This document shows, piece after piece, positions 6,351 through 9,644 of a stretch of 9,644 bases of DNA. Position numbers and translations under genes: made by a program. The DNA comes from Chloroflexota bacterium (lineage in GTDB: Bacteria > Chloroflexota > Limnocylindria > Limnocylindrales > CSP1-4). The DNA lies in contig JACDAH010000043.1 of NCBI GenBank assembly GCA_013695505.1, positions 1-9,644 of the forward strand, written 5' to 3'. The stretch's first letter is position 1; each line of letters opens with the position of its first letter. The notes beneath the pieces are model-generated. The model did not search any database. It saw only the letters and a list, made by a program, of their open reading frames with translations, and had not been told where the DNA came from.

Positions 6351-6720
6351 GACGGTCGCTCGGTCCGGCCTGCCCGCCCAAGATCCGCTCGGCGGTCGGG
6401 GGGGCGCCTTTCCTATGCCGCTCGGCCAGGTGGACGCTTTTCTCGTCACAGTGAACGGCACTCGCCTCCCGGGCGACCAAGCTCGTCCGTTTCGCCCAAC
6501 TCTGGCTCGGGCGGGTGTCGGCCGCGTCTCGGGGCCCGACGATCGTGCACGGCGGACCTCCGCATGGTCACGCCGGGGGGCCGCCGCCTGCCTCTCGCCG
6601 CACATCCTGTTCAGCCTTGGTGAACTTCCGTCGATCTGGCGCCCCAGTCGCGGACGTCATGCGGCATGCGCGCGGGCGCCGCCGCGGCGGCTCTCTGCCT
6701 GATCAACGTTTCGCAACCTT

Positions 6721-6741
6721 CTTGACAACACCATTGTCAGG
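6721..6741. promoter_or_regulatory. HAIR-like inverted repeat overlapping the hspR -35 box
   Basis: CTTGACA-N7-TGTCAGG has arms that are reverse complements at 6 of 7 positions and the same 7-N7-7 geometry as HAIR. The left arm shares CTTGA with the HAIR consensus, but the inner two bases differ (CA for GT), giving 9 of 14 overall. The -35 hexamer TTGACA lies within the left arm, so a bound repressor would block RNA polymerase. It could be a lineage variant of the HspR operator. Confidence 0.45.
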
Positions 6742-6751
6742 GTTCTAGCCT
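6722..6751 (+). promoter_or_regulatory. Predicted sigma-70-type promoter of hspR(-lon)
   Basis: A perfect -35 hexamer TTGACA (6722-6727) is followed after 18 bases by TAGCCT (6746-6751), which fits TANNNT at -10. Transcription would start near 6758, leaving a leader of about 70 bases before the hspR ATG. The local sequence (ACGTTTCGCAACCTTCTTGA) is more AT-rich than its surroundings. Confidence 0.55.
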
Positions 6752-6764
6752 TCCCCGTGTCCCA

Positions 6765-6779
6765 CCGGAGCGCCTCCGG
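6765..6779 (+). other. Small hairpin in the predicted hspR leader
   Basis: CCGGAG and CTCCGG form a perfect 6-bp stem with a CGC triloop, near the 5' end of the predicted hspR mRNA. It does not cover the start codon, so it is more likely a 5' stabilising structure than a thermometer. It may also be incidental in GC-rich DNA. Confidence 0.35.
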
Positions 6780-6827
6780 AACACCGGGACCGTAGACCGT
6801 CCATCACCAGGCAGAGACACTGAATCG

Positions 6828-7205
6828 ATGTCCGAAGCACACCTCAAGAAGGACACCCGACCGGTGTACGTGATCAGCGTCGCGGCGACGCTCGTCGCGG
6901 CCCACCCGCGGACCCTCCGGATCTACGAGGACGAGGGCTTGATCTGCCCGGCCCGCACACCCACCAACATCCGCCTCTACAGCGACGAGGACATCCGTCG
7001 CATCACCTGGATCCGCCACCTGACCCGCGAGCGTGGGGTCAACCTCGCCGGGATCCGGCTCCTGTTCGAGCTCGAGGAACGGCTCGGAGCACGGATCCTC
7101 GAAGCGCTCTATGCCGAGGGAACGCGCGATCGGGCCGCCAAACAGGCCGCCGCAGCGGCCGTTCCGACCACCGAGGGCGCAGGCGCCGACCCGGACGATC
7201 GCTGA
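6828..7205 (+). CDS. hspR: HspR-type MerR-family heat-shock repressor
   Basis: A 125-aa DNA-binding protein. Residues 13-62 match HspR closely: VYVISVAATLVAAHPRTLRIYEDEGLI forms the winged helix-turn-helix entry, followed by the PARTPTNIRLYSDEDI wing. The dimer helix follows (LTRERGVNLAGIRLLFELEERLG, about 65-87). As in HspR there is no C-terminal effector domain, only an Ala-rich charged tail; M. tuberculosis HspR is about the same length. HspR represses chaperone and protease genes (the dnaK operon, clpB and, in Streptomyces, lon) through HAIR operators, with DnaK as co-repressor. Here there is no dnaK or clpB beside it. The gene stands just upstream of lon, 79 bases away, which fits direct control of lon by readthrough. 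The predicted promoter overlaps a HAIR-like repeat, indicating autoregulation. The Shine-Dalgarno before the ATG is weak (AGAGA), but no better start fits the family N-terminus. Confidence 0.92.
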   Translation: MSEAHLKKDTRPVYVISVAATLVAAHPRTLRIYEDEGLICPARTPTNIRLYSDEDIRRITWIRHLTRERGVNLAGIRLLFELEERLGARILEALYAEGTRDRAAKQAAAAAVPTTEGAGADPDDR

Positions 7206-7284
7206 TGACAAACCAGAGGAAGCCCCACTTCACGAACGGCCGCGCAGGCCCGATGATCTCGACACGATCCACAGGAGACCTTTG

Positions 7285-9644
7285 ATGGCAAAGCGGCCGA
7301 CCCAACCACGGGACGATCAGCCGACGACACCCAAGCCCACGCCCAGTGGTCCGCGCGAGCTGCCCCTCGTCGCCCTCCGTGAGACCGTCATCTTCCCCGA
7401 GATGATCGTTCCGCTCCAGGTCGGTCGTGAGAAGAGCGTCAACGCGCTCAACGCCGCCGTCGCCGACGGCGGGCCGATCGCGCTCGTCACCCAGCGCCAG
7501 CCCGAGCAGGAGGACATCGAGTCCGCCTCGGAGCTGTACACCGTCGGGACGCTGGCCAAGATCGCCCAGGTCGTGCAGCTCCAGGACGGAACCGTCCGGG
7601 CGATCGTCCAGGGCCAGACCCGCCTCAAGCTGATCAACTTCGTGGCCAACGAGCCGTACCTCCGGGCCACGGTCGAGGAGCTCCACGACGACAGCGGCGC
7701 GAGCCTCGAGGTCCAGGCCCTGATGCGGACCGTCCAGGCCCAGATCGAGCAGTACGTCGCGAACGGCGCGCCGGTGCCGCCCGAGGCAGCCGTCGCGGCC
7801 CGGAACATCACCGAGCCCGGCCTCCTCGCCGACATGGTCGCGTACAGCCCGGACATGACGACCGAGCAGCGCCAGGAGCTGCTCGAGACGGTCGACGTCA
7901 CCGAACGGCTCAAGGTCGTCAGCAACTTCCTCGCCCGCCAGATCGAGATCCTCGAGCTCAAGGGTCGAATCCAGTCCGAGGTCAAGTCCGAGATGGACAA
8001 GACCCAGCGCGAGTACATCCTGCGCGAGCAGCTCAAGGCGATCCAGCGCGAGCTCGGCGAGGACGATCCGCAGCAGGCCGAGATCAACGAGCTCCGCGAC
8101 AAGGTCGAAGCCGCCGGCATGCCCGACGAGATCAAGGCACGGGCGATCAAGGAGGTCGACCGGATGAGCCGCATCCCGTCTGCATCACCGGAGGTCGGCG
8201 TGATCCGGACCTACGTGGACTGGCTCGTCGGGCTGCCCTGGAACGTCGCGACCGACGACCAGCTCGACATCAAGGTCGCCGCCAAGATCCTCGATGAGGA
8301 CCACTATGGACTCGAGAAGATCAAGGAGCGGATCCTCGAGTACCTCGCGGTCCGCACCCTGGCCGAGGAGATCCGCAGCCCGATCCTCGCCTTCGTCGGC
8401 CCGCCCGGCGTCGGCAAGACGTCGCTCGGCAAGAGCATCGCCAAGGCGATGGGCCGCAAGTTCGTGCGGATGAGCCTCGGCGGCATCCACGACGAGGCGG
8501 AGATCCGCGGCCACCGCCGGACCTACATCGGGGCGCTGCCCGGTCGGATCATCCAGAACATCAAGACCGCGGGCTCCAACAACCCGGTCTTCATGCTCGA
8601 CGAGGTCGACAAGATCGGGATGGACTTCCGGGGCGATCCGTCATCGGCCCTCCTCGAGGTCCTCGATCCCGAGCAGAACTTCAGCTTCCAGGACAACTAT
8701 CTGGAGGTGCCGTTCGACCTGTCGAAGGTCCTCTTCGTGGCAACGGCCAACCTGCTCGACCCGATCCCGGCCGCCCTCCGCGACCGGATGGAGATCGTCC
8801 AGCTGCCCGGCTATACCGAGCAGGAGAAGATCGAGATCGGCAAGCGCTTCCTCATCCCCAAGCAGATGAAGAACCACGGCCTCCTCGACAAGCACATCGT
8901 GATCCCCGACGAGACGATGATCGAGCTCGTCCGCTCCTACACCCACGAGGCCGGCGTCCGGAACCTCGAGCGCGAGCTCGCGAACGTCATGCGCAAGGTC
9001 GCCCGGACCGTTGCCGAGGGCCGCAAGCGCAAGACGGTCATCGACCTGAAGCGTCTCGCCGAGTACCTCGGGCCGCCGCGCTACGAGTACGGCGAGCTCG
9101 AGGCCGAGGACCAGACGGGCTCGGCCACGGGTCTCGTCGTGACCGAGGTGGGCGGCGACGTCATCGCGATCGAGGTCACCAAGATGGAAGGCAAGGAGGA
9201 CTTCATCCTCACCGGCCAGCTCGGCGACGTCATGCGCGAGTCGGCCCGGGCCGGACTGTCGTGGACGCGAGCCCACGCCACAGAGCTCGGGATCTCGCGA
9301 GAGACCTTCGAGAAGAACACCCTCCACATCCACGTTCCGGCCGGCGGCACTCCGAAGGACGGCCCATCAGCCGGCATCACGATGGCCCTCGCGATCGTCA
9401 GCGCCCTCACCGGCATCCCCGTCCGGAAGGACGTCGCCATGACCGGCGAGATCACCCTCCGCGGTCGGGTCCTCCCGATCGGCGGCCTGAAGTCGAAGAT
9501 CCTGGCCGCCCACCTGGCCGGGGCGAGGATGGTGATCCTGCCGCGCAAGAACGAGAAGGACCTGCGCGACATCCCGGACGAGATCCGGAAGTCGATGAAG
9601 CTCATCCTCGTCGACAATATGGAGCAGGTTCTCGAAACGGCGCT
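7285..9644 (+). CDS. lon: ATP-dependent Lon protease (3' end beyond the window)
   Basis: The frame is open from ATG 7285 to the window edge (786 codons, no stop). A Shine-Dalgarno AGGAG at 7273-7277 sits 7 bases before the ATG. After about 20 polar residues, the Lon N-terminal substrate-binding domain starts at ELPLVALRETVIFPEM and runs to about 215. The coiled-coil linker with the YILREQLKAIQRELGE signature follows. The AAA+ module has Walker A GPPGVGKTS (Lys378), Walker B FMLDEVDK (Asp439-Glu440) and the LPGRIIQNIK segment. The protease domain carries the Ser-Lys dyad: Ser695 in DGPSAG and Lys738 in GGLKSKILAAH. Their 43-residue spacing equals that of Escherichia coli Ser679/Lys722. By comparison about 20-40 residues are missing at the end. 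Lon degrades misfolded and selected regulatory proteins in the cytosol. Its place behind hspR suggests heat-shock control. Confidence 0.97.
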   Translation, partial: MAKRPTQPRDDQPTTPKPTPSGPRELPLVALRETVIFPEMIVPLQVGREKSVNALNAAVADGGPIALVTQRQPEQEDIESASELYTVGTLAKIAQVVQLQDGTVRAIVQGQTRLKLINFVANEPYLRATVEELHDDSGASLEVQALMRTVQAQIEQYVANGAPVPPEAAVAARNITEPGLLADMVAYSPDMTTEQRQELLETVDVTERLKVVSNFLARQIEILELKGRIQSEVKSEMDKTQREYILREQLKAIQRELGEDDPQQAEINELRDKVEAAGMPDEIKARAIKEVDRMSRIPSASPEVGVIRTYVDWLVGLPWNVATDDQLDIKVAAKILDEDHYGLEKIKERILEYLAVRTLAEEIRSPILAFVGPPGVGKTSLGKSIAKAMGRKFVRMSLGGIHDEAEIRGHRRTYIGALPGRIIQNIKTAGSNNPVFMLDEVDKIGMDFRGDPSSALLEVLDPEQNFSFQDNYLEVPFDLSKVLFVATANLLDPIPAALRDRMEIVQLPGYTEQEKIEIGKRFLIPKQMKNHGLLDKHIVIPDETMIELVRSYTHEAGVRNLERELANVMRKVARTVAEGRKRKTVIDLKRLAEYLGPPRYEYGELEAEDQTGSATGLVVTEVGGDVIAIEVTKMEGKEDFILTGQLGDVMRESARAGLSWTRAHATELGISRETFEKNTLHIHVPAGGTPKDGPSAGITMALAIVSALTGIPVRKDVAMTGEITLRGRVLPIGGLKSKILAAHLAGARMVILPRKNEKDLRDIPDEIRKSMKLILVDNMEQVLETA

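Larger units (their letters stand above)
6155..6827. other. 673-base gap with no supported gene, rich in inverted repeats
   Basis: Open frames here (up to about 115 codons on either strand) give Arg/Pro/Ala-rich translations with no recognisable domain. They also lack the Val/Ile/Leu-rich periodicity of the flanking genes, so I call none of them. The gap contains two HAIR-like inverted repeats (6183-6203 and 6279-6299), a bulged stem-loop (6212-6256) and a 19-base direct repeat with a 23-base period (6309-6327 and 6332-6350, 17 of 19 identical). It also contains a 14-base perfect palindrome (6678-6691, GCCGCCGCGGCGGC) and the hspR promoter with its operator-like repeat. A small RNA cannot be excluded. 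Confidence 0.6.

Noticed and set aside
5945..6605. Minus-strand frames across the end of the second trkA and the gap (for example 6199-6480 and 6258-6605)
   Set aside because: They are Arg/Ala/Pro-rich translations without domains or ribosome sites. Some run antisense to conserved RCK_C coding sequence.
6415..6748. Open frames of 95 and 77 codons in the trkA-hspR gap
   Set aside because: No Shine-Dalgarno, no recognisable domain, and a composition typical of non-coding GC-rich frames. Neither fits the codon pattern of the neighbours.

Overview
The window is high-GC bacterial DNA in which every supported gene lies on the plus strand. Codons end mostly in G or C, and the long minus-strand frames are GC shadows. 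The gene content is a KimA-type potassium transporter cluster with paired TrkA proteins, followed by an HspR-type MerR repressor and Lon. This suits a high-GC actinobacterium-like or Chloroflexota lineage. The sequence alone does not settle the phylum; my lean towards Chloroflexota is inference.

Positions 1-6154 hold a probable potassium-homeostasis block. The last 60 codons of a calcineurin-like phosphoesterase stop 4 bases before the first of two tandem kimA-like genes (188-2197 and 2228-4291). Next come a small universal-stress-protein-like gene (4359-4823, GTG start) and two TrkA/RCK genes (4820-5470 and 5474-6154) in tight overlap or near-contact. No TrkH/KtrB channel gene is present. 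The RCK proteins therefore sit beside proton-coupled KUP/KimA-type permeases, as I recall for Rv2690c-ceoB-ceoC in Mycobacterium tuberculosis. The first TrkA has an RCK_N half but no recognisable RCK_C half. It ends in a Pro/Ser/Thr/Ala-rich tail, while the second TrkA is complete.

Positions 6155-6827 are a 673-base gap with no convincing gene but dense structure. There are two inverted repeats with an exact GAGT-N7-ACTC core, which is the core of the HspR operator HAIR. There is also a 45-nt bulged stem-loop, a 23-base-period direct repeat, a GC palindrome, and a promoter whose -35 hexamer lies inside a third 7-N7-7 inverted repeat.

Positions 6828-9644 hold a heat-shock block: hspR (125 aa), then a good Shine-Dalgarno and the lon gene, whose end lies beyond the window. 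HspR probably represses its own promoter and, through readthrough, lon. The most interesting items are the channel-less KimA-KimA-Usp-TrkA-TrkA arrangement with a truncated TrkA, the near-invariant Arg-rich N-terminal tag shared by both KimA paralogs, and the HAIR-like sites in the gap.
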